A stretch of DNA of 64,000 bases from Betaproteobacteria bacterium (GTDB lineage Bacteria > Pseudomonadota > Gammaproteobacteria > Burkholderiales > Ga0077523), in the NCBI GenBank assembly GCA_016713305.1, contig JADJPK010000031.1, positions 186,001 through 250,000 on the forward strand. The letters are read 5' to 3'. Under the pieces are notes generated by a model. The model was given only the letters and a program-made list of their open reading frames with translations. It ran no database searches and was not told the origin of the DNA. Both the position numbers and the translations under genes were made by a program. Shown piece by piece: positions 8,801 to 20,800 of the stretch. Position 1 is the stretch's first letter; each line of letters opens with the position of its first letter.

Positions 8801-11800
8801 GGGTGTTCGAATAGATCTCGTTGGCACGAATGATGGCATCGGTGCCGGCGTAGATGCCTCGCCTGTTGCCGTGGACGTCGTTGCCTTCCACGATGGCACC
8901 GCTGTGGGCCTCGATGCCATGGGAGCCGCTCGCAGCGTGATTGAAGACCTCGTTGTTCCGGACCGCCACGTTGCCCGAAGCGTAGATACCGTCGCTGGAG
9001 TTGTCGCGGACGGTGTTGCCTTCCGCCACGATCGTGAACGCCGCGCTGGCGGTGCTCTCGGAAACGTAGATTCCCGCGCCCCCGTTGTCAAACACGAGGT
9101 TGCCCGCGATCCGGGCATCGCCCTCCCGCACGTCGATGCCGTTCGCCTTGTTGGCGTGCACGGTGTTGTTCTCGATCGTCCAGTGCTCGTTGGAGATGTC
9201 GACGTAGATCCCCGTGCTGTCGTTGGAGACGATCTCGTTGTTCCGGACGGTGATCCGGTCCGAATCCCAGCCGTTGGCACCCAGCACGGCGTGCTCGCCG
9301 CCGCGCAGCGTCATGCCCTCGAGCGTGACGTCGTCGGCGCCCATCAGGTCGAAGACCCTGGCGGTATTCGTGATGTTGCCGCGGTCGATGATCGTCTTGC
9401 CCTGACCCGCGCCCTGGATCGTGACGCTGGAATCCTGCAGGTCCAGCACCACGTTGGTCGCGAGGTTGTAGAGGCCGGTGTCGACGTAGATCACGTCGCC
9501 CGCATCGAGGTCGTAGGCCCGCAGCAGCGCCGCGAGACTCGCCATCGGCGCATCCGCACTCTTGCCCGTGTTCGCGTTGCTTCCCACCGCCGTGGTGTAC
9601 TCGTCCCCTGCCAGTGAACCATCGTTCACGTAGTAGCTCTGCCCCGCGTTCGCAATCTCGAACCCTTCGTCCGAGACATCGCTCACCTGCAGTATTCCAC
9701 CCGTCAAACTGTTGTTCACCGTTGCGATTGCCCGGATCCGCGCCGTATTCGACGTTGTCGTCGCCGCATCCACTGTCCAGTCGTAGTGCCCCTGCCCCCG
9801 CCGGTCCAGCGTCAACCCGCTCGCAATGCTGCGCCAGTTCGCCCCGTCATCCGTGCTCACCTGCAACTCCACCGTCGGCGTGTCCACCCCTCCTCGTTCA
9901 CCCGCACCAGTTCGATCCCCTGCAGGATCGCCGCCGTATTCGTGCGGTTCACCAGATCCAGTCCGATCCCCGTCCCACCCGAAACCACCACGTCGTACTC
10001 GGCCACATATGCCTTGTTCAGCGCCCCGGCACGCTGGCGGATGTCCACGTTGTCGTCCACGTTCGTGCCATTCACCACCACGTCGAAGCGTCTCGCCCCC
10101 ACCGCCTGCCCACCTGTCTCGGCGAAGTGCAGCCGTACCTTGTACGTCCCATCCGAAGCCGCGATCTGATACCCCAGCGATTGACCCACTCCATTGGCCG
10201 CATATACGTAGCTCGAGTACACCGCCGCCGGTGCCGCATTGGCCACTCCATTCACGTCCACCGCCGCGCCGTTGGCACCCACGTTCCCCGACACCTGATA
10301 GGCGTTGGTCACCCACGTCCCCACAGCCACGCTCGCATTTCCAGAATTGATCTGTGCCACCACGTCCTGGCCCAGCAGACCCGCACTGCGCCAGTCGATC
10401 CCCACCGTCTGACCGACTTCGAACTTCTCCAACCCGTTCGGACTGAGCACCTGCACCAGCGGCTCCGCACTGACCGTGGACTGTGCACTGTTGCCGTAGG
10501 CCCCCAGATCCAACCGCCCCCCATTCGGCTGCAACTCCTTCACCGACAGCGTCGCCGGGTCCCCGCGGTCGATCGCCGGCGAGCCCGACTGCAGGTGCCA
10601 GTCGTCGTCCGCCCCGAAGTCCCCTCCGATCCGGTCCAGCCTCAGCGCATCGGCCACCGTCGCCCGGCCATCTCCGGTGGCTGTCAACGTGACGCTCAGC
10701 GTCCCACCCTCGATGCGCAAAAGCCCCAGTTGCCGCCACCCCGAACCATCATCGGCCTGATAATCGTTAGGCGTGTTGTAGTACTGGCTCACCGTATTGA
10801 TAGTCGCCAGTTTTCCACCCACATTCATCCTGTAGGTGGCCGCCGTGTTCAGATCGGTATTCGGCCACGTCGCACCCAGCCGGTAGATGCCGGGTGCCAG
10901 CCCATCGAAGGTCCAGGTCGCTGTCGACGTACCACTCGGCGCACGCAGGTAGTCTCCGCCGCGGCCCGCATTGGCACCGCTGCCGGTCACGCTTGTCCAG
11001 GTCCCGGTGGTGGTGAAGCCCGCATCACCGTCGTCGATCACGATCCCGCTCGAAGTCACGACACCACTCTGGTAACCAAACTTGTCGTCGGCTCCGTCGA
11101 TGTCGACGAACTTCGGATCGCCACTGATGCCGTGACCATCGAACCCCACTTCGTAGAACCAGTCACCGCGCGTCGCCAGCGGCCGGTCCTCCCCAGTACG
11201 CCGCCTTTCCGTTCCCCGTCAGATGGAACAGGTTGTAGTCCGATACGAAACCGCTTTTGCATATCGGAGTTGACGTTGATCGCATAGCCGCTGTCGACCC
11301 ACAGAATGTTGTTCCTTACCGACACGGACAACGCCTGTACCCGGATCGCATCTCCCGTGGGCGCATACACCGTGTTGTTCTCGATCTGCGTCTGGCCGTA
11401 CGTGTGCGACTGGATCTGCGCAATCCCGCGGTTCCTCCACACCACGTTCCCACTCACCACCCGTACACCCCGTTGATCCCTATCCCGGCGTTGTCGTACA
11501 CCCGGTTCGACTCGATCCTCGAACTCCACTGCCCGATCCCGTCACCACGATTTCCGTAGACGACGTTCTCGCGCACCGTCGCATTGCTGGCGTCCACCCC
11601 ATGACCGTTGTTCCACACGTCGTTCCACTGCGCCACCGCTGCGTCGTATACCCCCAGACCATTGAAGTTGTTGCTCCAGGTCCGGTTGCCACTCCCCAGA
11701 ACCGCATTGCCACTCAACGCGATTCCATGGCGGTTCCCCACGGCCACGTTGTCTTCCACCAGCACCCGGTTGGCCACGCCACCGCTTCCACCAACACTGA

Positions 11801-14800
11801 AACCCCAGCTGTTGTTCGCAAACGCCTCGTTGCCCACGATGCGCGTGCGCACCCCCGCGCTGTGCAACCCTTCGCCATTACCAACGAAGGTGTTGCCCTC
11901 GAACACCGCATCCATCGACCGTGACCAAAGCCCATACGACGAATTGCTCTCGAACCTCGACCCCACCACCGTCCACGCATCGTTCGACGTGTCCATCGCC
12001 ACGCCCGAATGGCTGTTGCCAATCGCCACAATGTCGTTCAGCACCACCCCGTCGGAGTCCGCTCCATTCGCCGCCCCGATCCCGTGCTGCCCGCCCCGGA
12101 ATACCAACCCCTCAACGTCACATCGTCCGCACCCGCAAACTGCAACGCCCACGCCCCATTGGTCGTGTTGCCCCGGTCCAGCACGCTCCCATGCCCCGAC
12201 GCACCCACTATCGTCACACCACTGTCGTCCGATGAAAGCACCACGTTGGTCGCGAGGTTGTAGAGGCCGGTGTCGACGTAGATCACGTCGCCCGCATCGA
12301 GGTCGTAGGCCCGCAGCAGCGCCGCGAGACTCGCCATCGGCGCATCCGCACTCTTGCCCGTGTTCGCGTTGCTTCCCACCGCCGTGGTGTACTCGTCCCC
12401 TGCCAGTGAACCATCGTTCACGTAGTAGCTCTGCCCCGCGTTCGCAATCTCGAACCCTTCGTCCGAGACATCGCTCACCTGCAGTATTCCACCCGTCAAA
12501 CTGTTGTTCACCGTTGCGATTGCCCGGATCCGCGCCGTATTCGACGTTGTCGTCGCCGCATCCACTGTCCAGTCGTAGTGCCCCTGCCCCCGCCGGTCCA
12601 GCGTCAACCCGCTCGCAATGCTGCGCCAGTTCGCCCCGTCATCCGTGCTCACCTGCAACTCCACCGTCGGCGTGTCCACCCCCTCCTCGTTCACCCGCAC
12701 CAGTTCGATCCCCTGCAGGATCGCCGCCGTATTCGTGCGGTTCACCAGATCCAGTCCGATCCCCGTCCCACCCGAAACCACCACGTCGTACTCGGCCACA
12801 TATGCCTTGTTCAGCGCCCCGGCACGCTGGCGGATGTCCACGTTGTCGTCCACGTTCGTGCCATTCACCACCACGTCGAAGCGTCTCGCCCCCACCGCCT
12901 GCCCACCTGTCTCGGCGAAGTGCAGCCGTACCTTGTACGTCCCATCCGAAGCCGCGATCTGATACCCCAGCGATTGACCCACTCCATTGGCCGCATATAC
13001 GTAGCTCCAGTACACCGCCGCCGGTGCCGCATTGGCCACTCCATTCACGTCCACCGCCGCGCCGTTGGCACCCACGTTCCCCGACACCTGATAGGCGTTG
13101 GTCACCCACGTCCCCACAGCCACGCTCGCATTTCCAGAATTGATCTGTGCCACCACGTCCTGGCCCAGCAGACCCGCACTGCGCCAGTCGATCCCCACCG
13201 TCTGACCGACTTCGAACTTCTCCAACCCGTTCGGACTGAGCACCTGCACCAGCGGCTCCGCACTGACCGTGGACTGTGCACTGTTGCCGTAGGCCCCAGA
13301 TCCAACCGCCCCCCATTCGGCTGCAACTCCTTCACCGACAGCGTCGCCGGGTCCCCGCGGTCGATCGCCGGCGAGCCCGACTGCAGGTGCCAGTCGTCGT
13401 CCGCCCCGAAGTCCCCTCCGATCCGGTCCAGCCTCAGCGCATCGGCCACCGTCGCCCGGCCATCTCCGGTGGCTGTCAACGTGACGCTCAGCGTCCCACC
13501 CTCGATGCGCAAAAGCCCCAGTTGCCGCCACCCCGAACCATCATCGGCCTGATAATCGTTAGGCGTGTTGTAGTACTGGCTCACCGTATTGATAGTCGCC
13601 AGTTTTCCACCCACATTCATCCTGTAGGTGGCCGCCGTGTTCAGATCGGTATTCGGCCACGTCGCACCACCGGTAGATGCCGGGTGCCAGCCCATCGAGG
13701 TCCAGGTCGCTGTCGACGTACCACTCGGCGCACGCAGGTAGTCTCCGCCGCGGCCCGCATTGGCACCGCTGCCGGTGACGCTTGTCCAGGTCCCGGTGGT
13801 GGTGAAGCCCGCATCACCGTCGTCGATCACGATCCCGCTCGAAGTCACGACACCACTCTGGTAACCAAACTTGTCGTCGGCTCCGTCGATGTCGACGAAC
13901 TTCGGATCGCCACTGATGCCGTGACCATCGAACCCCACTTCGTAGAACCAGTCACCGCGCGTCGCCAGCGGCCGGTCCTCCCAGTACGCCGCCTTTCCGT
14001 TCCCCGTCAGATGGAACAGGTTGTAGTCCGATACGAAACCGCTTTGCATATCGGAGTTGACGTTGATCGCATAGCCGCTGTCGACCCACAGAATGTTGTT
14101 CCTTACCGACACGGACAACGCCTGTACCCGGATCGCATCTCCCGTGGGCGCATACACCGTGTTGTTCTCGATCTGCGTCTGGCCGTACGTGTGCGACTGG
14201 ATCTGCGCAATCCCGCGGTTCCTCCACACCACGTTCCCACTCACCACCCCGTACACCCCGTTGATCCCTATCCCGGCGTTGTCGTACACCCGGTTCGACT
14301 CGATCCTCGAACTCCACTGCCCGATCCCGTCACCACGATTTCCGTAGACGACGTTCTCGCGCACCGTCGCATTGCTGGCGTCCACCCCATGACCGTTGTT
14401 CCACACGTCGTTCCACTGCGCCACCGCTGCGTCGTATACCCCAGACCATTGAAGTTGTTGCTCCAGGTCCGGTTGCCACTCCCCAGAACCGCATTGCCAC
14501 TCAACGCGATTCCATGGCGGTTCCCCACGGCCACGTTGTCTTCCACCAGCACCCGGTTGGCCACGCCACCGCTTCCACCAACACTGAAACCCCAGCTGTT
14601 GTTCGCAAACGCCTCGTTGCCCACGATGCGCGTGCGCACCCCCTCGCTGTGCAACCCTTCGCCATTACCAACGAAGGTGTTGCCCTCGAACACCGCATCC
14701 ATCGACCGTGACCAAAGCCCATACGACGAATTGCTCTCGAACCTCGACCCCACCACCGTCCACGCATCGTTCGACGTGTCCATCGCCACGCCCGAATGGC

Positions 14801-17800
14801 TGTTGCCAATCGCCACAATGTCGTTCAGCACCACCCCGTCGGAGTCCGCTCCATTCGCCGCCCCGATCCCGTGCTGCCCGCCCCGGAATACCAACCCCTC
14901 CAACGTCACATCGTCCGCACCCGCAAACTGCAACGCCCACGCCCCATTGGTCGTGTTGCCCCGGTCCAGCACGCTCCCATGCCCCGACGCACCCACTATC
15001 GTCACACCACTGTCGTCCGATGAAAGCACCACGTTGGCACCGAGAACATACGTACCGGTATCAACGAGAATGGTGTCCCCCGCGCCCAGGTTGTAGCGCG
15101 AAAGCACATCAGCGAGGGAGGCCATGGGCCTGTCTGGCGAAAGACCATCGTTGTTGACGGACCCGGCGGCCGTGGTGAACTCGTCGCCCTCCGTGGAGGT
15201 GTCATTCACGTAGTAGAACGAAATTGGCGTGATCACCTGGACCGGTGCGTCGGAGGTGTCGGCAATCGACGCATCAGCGACCGAGGAGATCCGGATCGTG
15301 TAGTTGCCGACCGGGAAGTCGGCCGCGTTCACCGTCCACACATAAGAGCCGTCGTTGCTCTCGCCGACCGATAGGGGCAGGAACACGTCATTGGTCGAAG
15401 GACCGGCGATCTGGATATCGACGTTCCCGGAGAATCCGGACGAGCGCCAACGGATGTCGACTGTTCTGCCCTGTGCGATGCGCTCGCCCCCATTCGGAGA
15501 AAGCACGGTGACGTACTGTGCCGGGCTGAGAGATGCCTGTGTCGTGCCTCCATAGGCGCCCAGGTTGACGTAACCGCCGTTGGGGGCCGGCTCCTGACTG
15601 AAATCGGTAGAGGACCGGCCACGGTCGATTGCGGGTGAAGTAGCGCCAAGGTGGACCGGTGTCGGCACGGCAACTTCGGAGGGCAAGCCGCTTCCCGGAT
15701 CGAGCACCGGCACGAAGGATCCCGCGGCGAAGGTTCCGTAGGCGCTTTGCAGATGGAAATCGTCGTCTCGCCCATCCGACAGCGGACCGCTGTATCCCAG
15801 CACGTTGTCTGCACCATCAGTATCGACGAACAACGCATCGCCAGTAAGGCTGTTGGTGTCCTGCAGGCTGCCGCTGCGCCACGCCGCCAGTGTCGAGCGC
15901 GGCATACCCTGCCAGAAGCCGACCTGACCGGCACCGGTCACGTCATAGAGATTGAAATCGGACTGGAAGCCGGTGAAGCTGTCGGCGCTCACGTTGATCG
16001 CGATTCCGTCTGTCGACACAAGAATGTTGTCGAAGACCTTCACTCCGTTCCCGGTCACCGACAAGACATTGCCGGCGCCTTGCTGGATCGTGTTTCCCAG
16101 AATCTGCGAATCCGGGGCGCTGGCGAGAACGACTCCTGCGGTCCCGTTCGCGTAGATCAGGTTGTGCTTCAGGGTAGATCCGGAATTTCCAGCCGCCCGT
16201 ACACCGGTGCCATTGGAATACACGACGTTACCGAGAAGGATCGAGGCCGAAACATCGATGCCGAAGGAGCCGTTGGCCATCACGCGGTTGCGTTCAACGG
16301 TAGCGCCAGAAGCCGAAATTCCGGTGGCGTTACCCGTTGTCACATTCGACACCACTCGTGTCCCTGAAACGCTGATGCCGGAACTCACATTCCCCGACGC
16401 AGTGTTACCTGCCACCACCACGTTGCCACTGGCCTCGATGCCATTGGCTCGATTCGAATTCGCGCGATTGCCGTTTCCGGCCGACAGGTCGGTATCCCCG
16501 ACGAGTGTCGTGCCGGTGCTGTTGGAAACCGATAGGCCCACCCGGTTGCCGGTCGCAATGTTGCTTTGCACCTTGGCATTGCCCGCGTTCACGACGGCAA
16601 GCCCCAGTGACGTGTTGCCAGTCACGACATTTCGCGACACCACGCTAACCACACCTGCGATACGGATTCCGTTCCCATTGCCCGTCGCGATGGAATCCAT
16701 CAACGACGCAATAGGCCCATCGATCCAGATGCCCCAGCCGCCGTTGCCGCTGGCGGTCAGGTGCGAGAAATCGGAGAACTGCGCGCTGGTGTCGATGGTC
16801 ATGCCGTCCACCGAGTGGCCCGTCGCCGTGAGATAGGACGCGGAGAAGCTCTCCGACCCGTCGTGCACGTACAGGCCGCGGCCGCTGTTGACCAGCGAAA
16901 GATGCTCGACGGTGACGAAGTCGGCGTCGTTCAGTTCGATGAGACCGGCAAACCGCGTGTTGGGAATGGCCGGGAACAAGGTCGCGACGCGGGAGGCGTC
17001 GAGCGGACCGGTGATGCGAAAGCCCTCGTCGAGCCCGAGCCCGAGGTCGAGCGAGCCGGACAACGTGAGTGCGTCGATGAGCGGATAGTCGCCGGTGTCG
17101 ATGCGCAGGACCGCGCCGGCATCGAGCGTGTAGGCCCGCAGCACGTTGACCGGGTTGGGCTTGGGTGCGGCCGCCGTCTTGCCGGTGTTGCGGTTGGAGC
17201 CGGTCGCACCGGGCGTGAACTCGTCGTTCGCGTCCGAGGCGTCATCGACCCAGTAGTCCTTGCCGTCCTCCGGCACCGAGAACACTTCCTGGCTGCGGTC
17301 CAGGACTTCCGGCGCATCCACGAGCGACACCTGGATGCGCAGGCGGTGGGTGCCGAAGTCCACGCTGCTCGCCTCGGGCGTCCAGATGAACTCGCCGTCG
17401 TCCGGCGTGGCCTCCACGATGCTGCGGTACAGCTTGGGACCGTCGGCCGTGTCCTGCAGCAGATCGATGCGCACGGCCGAGAAGCCGGTGTTGTTGGTGG
17501 TTTCCCAGCGGATCGTGAGCGGTTCTCCCTTCTCCCAGTCCGTGTAGAGATCCGGGAAACGCAGCGCGATCCGGCGCGCGGTTTCGGGCTGCGATTCGTG
17601 TGTGCCGAAGCCGTAGGCCCCCAGGTCCGGTGCCCAGGCCTGGGACACCACGCGCAGGAACGCGCCGTCCAGCCAGGCGTCGTTCGCGCCCGAGCCGACC
17701 CGCTCTGCCTCGAAGCGGAACACGACGGAGCGCGCGCCGACCGGAATCGACGCGCGGCCCCCCATCAATTCCCAGCGGTCCGCGACGTCCGATGCATCCA

Positions 17801-20800
17801 CGGTCCTCTCGCCGACGAGATTGCCGGTGCCGTCGAGGAACCGCAGGACGATCTTGCCTTCGTCACGAGTGCCGTCGTCGGCACGCCGCACGCGCCCGCC
17901 GAACACGATGTCCAGCGCCCCGCTGTCGAGCGCCTGAGCGCTGTAGCCGGCCGCCACGAGATCGACGCTCTGCTGCGCGAAGCCGCCTTCCGTGTCACCG
18001 GCATAGAAGCGGTTGGAACCGTCCCACGCCGCAGGGGCGCCAGCCTTCACGCCGCCGCTGACGTTGACGGTCCAGCCGGTCGTCCCGGACTCGAAGCCCG
18101 GGTTGGTCAGCAGGTTCGCGTAGCCGGGGGGCAGCGCGCGATCAAGACGCACGTCGGCCATGTCGACCGACGGACTGGTGAAGCGCAGTCCGGCGACGGG
18201 GTCCCGCAGGCGGAAGTCGTCCGCGTGGAGGTCGAAGAACGCGGGCCGCGCCCACTGCGGATTGACCACGGTCGCGCCGATGGAGTGCAGGTCGAAGCGG
18301 GCGATGTCCGCCTGCCAGTCGAGCACGTCGGTGAAGTCCTTGGTCCAGTAGCCGACCTTGCCCGTGCCGCTCGCGTACAGATCGTTGTAGTCGCTGAAGA
18401 AGCCGGCCTGCGAGTCGTTGGCCACGTACAGGTCGTAGCCGGACTCCGCCCAGAAGATGTTGCCGATGACCTCCACACCGCTCGATGCGGTCTGTATGCG
18501 GACGTTGTCGCCCTGCGGCGCGTAGAAGGTGTTCTGATACAGCCCGACGCCGCTCCTGCTGGAGATCAGCACCCCGGCCGTGGTGTTGCGGTAGACGAGG
18601 TTGTGGTGGATCTGCTGACCGGTCTCGGCGCGGATGCCCATGCCGTTGCCGGCGATACGGCTGTACTGGATCGTGCCCTGGAATCCGCCGATCCCGGTCT
18701 CGTTCTCTTCGATCAGGTTGGCCGTGTCCAGCGAATCTCCGCCGATGGTGCCGGTACCCCGTACACCGGTCACGGCACCGGTCACGTGCTGATACTGGAT
18801 GCGGGCATTCACCATATCGACACCGGTCTGGCCGCCTTCCACGTGGTTCACGCCGCTGCCGGCCACGAAGCCCAGGGCCCCGGCGCCTGCGACGGTTGTC
18901 CGGACGCCCGTCGTCGTGCCGCGGATCGTGTTGCCGATCAGTGCCGCGGCGGCGTCGTACTGGACGCCCAGCCCGCTTTCGATGAGGTTGTCCGCGATCA
19001 GGCCGTCGAAGGCCGCCGAGATCACCAGGCCGATGGAACCGCCGGAAACGTGGTTGCCGCGGATGTTCCCGCTTGCCGCTGCGCCCAGCGTGATGGAACG
19101 CAGCGTGTTGTTGCGGACACGCAGATCCGATGCCCCGATACCGCCAGGCGCCGTCACTTCCAGGGCGGATGCCGTGTTGCCGTCGATCAGCGCGTGAGCG
19201 ACCGCATCGACGACCCGGATGACGCCGCTCACGTCGCTGACCGTCACCTGGGCACTGTCGCCGCCTTCCAGACGCACGTCTCCCGTGACGTGCGATTCCG
19301 TCAGCGTGAAGCGTGCCGCGCCCTGCACCGTCACCGCACCGTTGATCCGCAGGCGCTGGAACGTCACGTCCGCAGCGCCGGACGCGACGGTCACGGGTCC
19401 ATTCAGCACGGCGCCTTCCGCGCCGACGATCGTCACGCCGGCATCCTGTGCCGAGATCGTGAACGGACCGCCGTGCGCACCGTGCACCACGATCAGGTCG
19501 CCCAGCCCGAGGTCGTTGCTGTCGAGCACCTGCTGCAGCGTCACGCCGGTAGAGGCGTCGGCGATGAATGTACGAGAGACGGCGACGGAACTGCCGCGCG
19601 CGAGGATGCCCGGCACGCCGGACGCGGCGTCCTGCCACGCGACGATGGGCAGTCCACCGGCGTTGGTCGCTGCGGCGAGCGCCTGCGCGGAACCACCGGT
19701 GAGGCTCAAGCCCGCACCGCTGGCATCGCCCGGCACTTCCTCGATGAAGCCGGCGCCGGTGTAGCGAACCGCGTAGAGCTGCGTCTGCGACGATTCGTAG
19801 GCGGCGCGGGTCCACAAGAGCCGCAGCACGCCGCCGCCGCTGGTGAGCACGGGATCCGAACGCAACTCCGGCGTGTCGAACGTCCCGCGCACCTGCGCGG
19901 CTGCGTTGCCGGCGTATTCCACCACCGTGATCGCGGCCCCTTCGTCCGAGAAGGTCTGCCACGCGGCGAACAGGGATCCCGCGTGATAGGCGAGCGTCGG
20001 ACGGGCGTTGTACGACAGCGTTCCGGCGTAGGCGCCGTCGGTGGAGCCGCTCATCCCGGACCCGGTGCCGGAACCTGCGCGCTCGGTCCAGTTGCCGGAC
20101 ACCAGTTCGCGCAGATACGCCTGCCGCGCTCCCGTCGACGCGTCGATCTGCGTCCAGGCGACGGCCACCCGGGTGCCGTCGGTCGCGGCCGCCAGATCTT
20201 CGACCTGCACCGTGACGGCGCCGCCCGCGATCCCTGCGCCGGAAGCCCCGTTCGCGCCGAGCGCCTGCCACGTGCCGCCCGAGAAGGTCTTCGCGTAGAT
20301 GCGCTTGGCGTCCGCCGCGCCTTCGAGCCAGATGACGGCCGGGCCACCGGCGGTGATCACCACCCTGGCGCTGTCGGCCTGCCCGCTGCCCGAGATGCCG
20401 CCGGCAGCCAGCGACGTGCCCAGCGATTCCCACGCACCCGCTCCGCCCTGCGCCGCGGGGTCGAACCTTGCCACGCGGATTTCGCGGCCCGTGGCCGTTT
20501 CCTGCGTCCAGGCCACGACCACGCGGCCTTGAGCATCGATCGCCACGCTCGGTGCGTAGGCGGGCGTCGCCGCGTCGCTGACGCCTCGCGCCGACGCGCT
20601 GGTTCCGAGCTGGATCCAGCCGCTCGCTCCGTGCCTGGCAGCGTAGATCTGCGGCACACCGGCCCGGGTGTCGGTCCACACGACCACGGCGCTGCCGTCG
20701 GGTGCGGTCGCCACCTGCGGTTCGCGGGAGAGGATGCCGCTGCCCGACACGCCGCCATCGCTTGCCGAACCGCCCAGATCCGCCCAGCGTCCCCGGTGAT

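Noticed and set aside
5832..9617. A 1,261-codon plus-strand open frame and similar ones at 2681-5533, 27246-29780 and 31035-35228
   Set aside because: All lie opposite well-supported minus-strand domains and have shadow-type composition without ribosome sites.
9445..15024. The 2.8 kb repeats as a composite transposon or insertion sequence
   Set aside because: No transposase, no terminal inverted repeats and no target duplication; the copies are direct, adjacent and in-frame parts of one protein gene.
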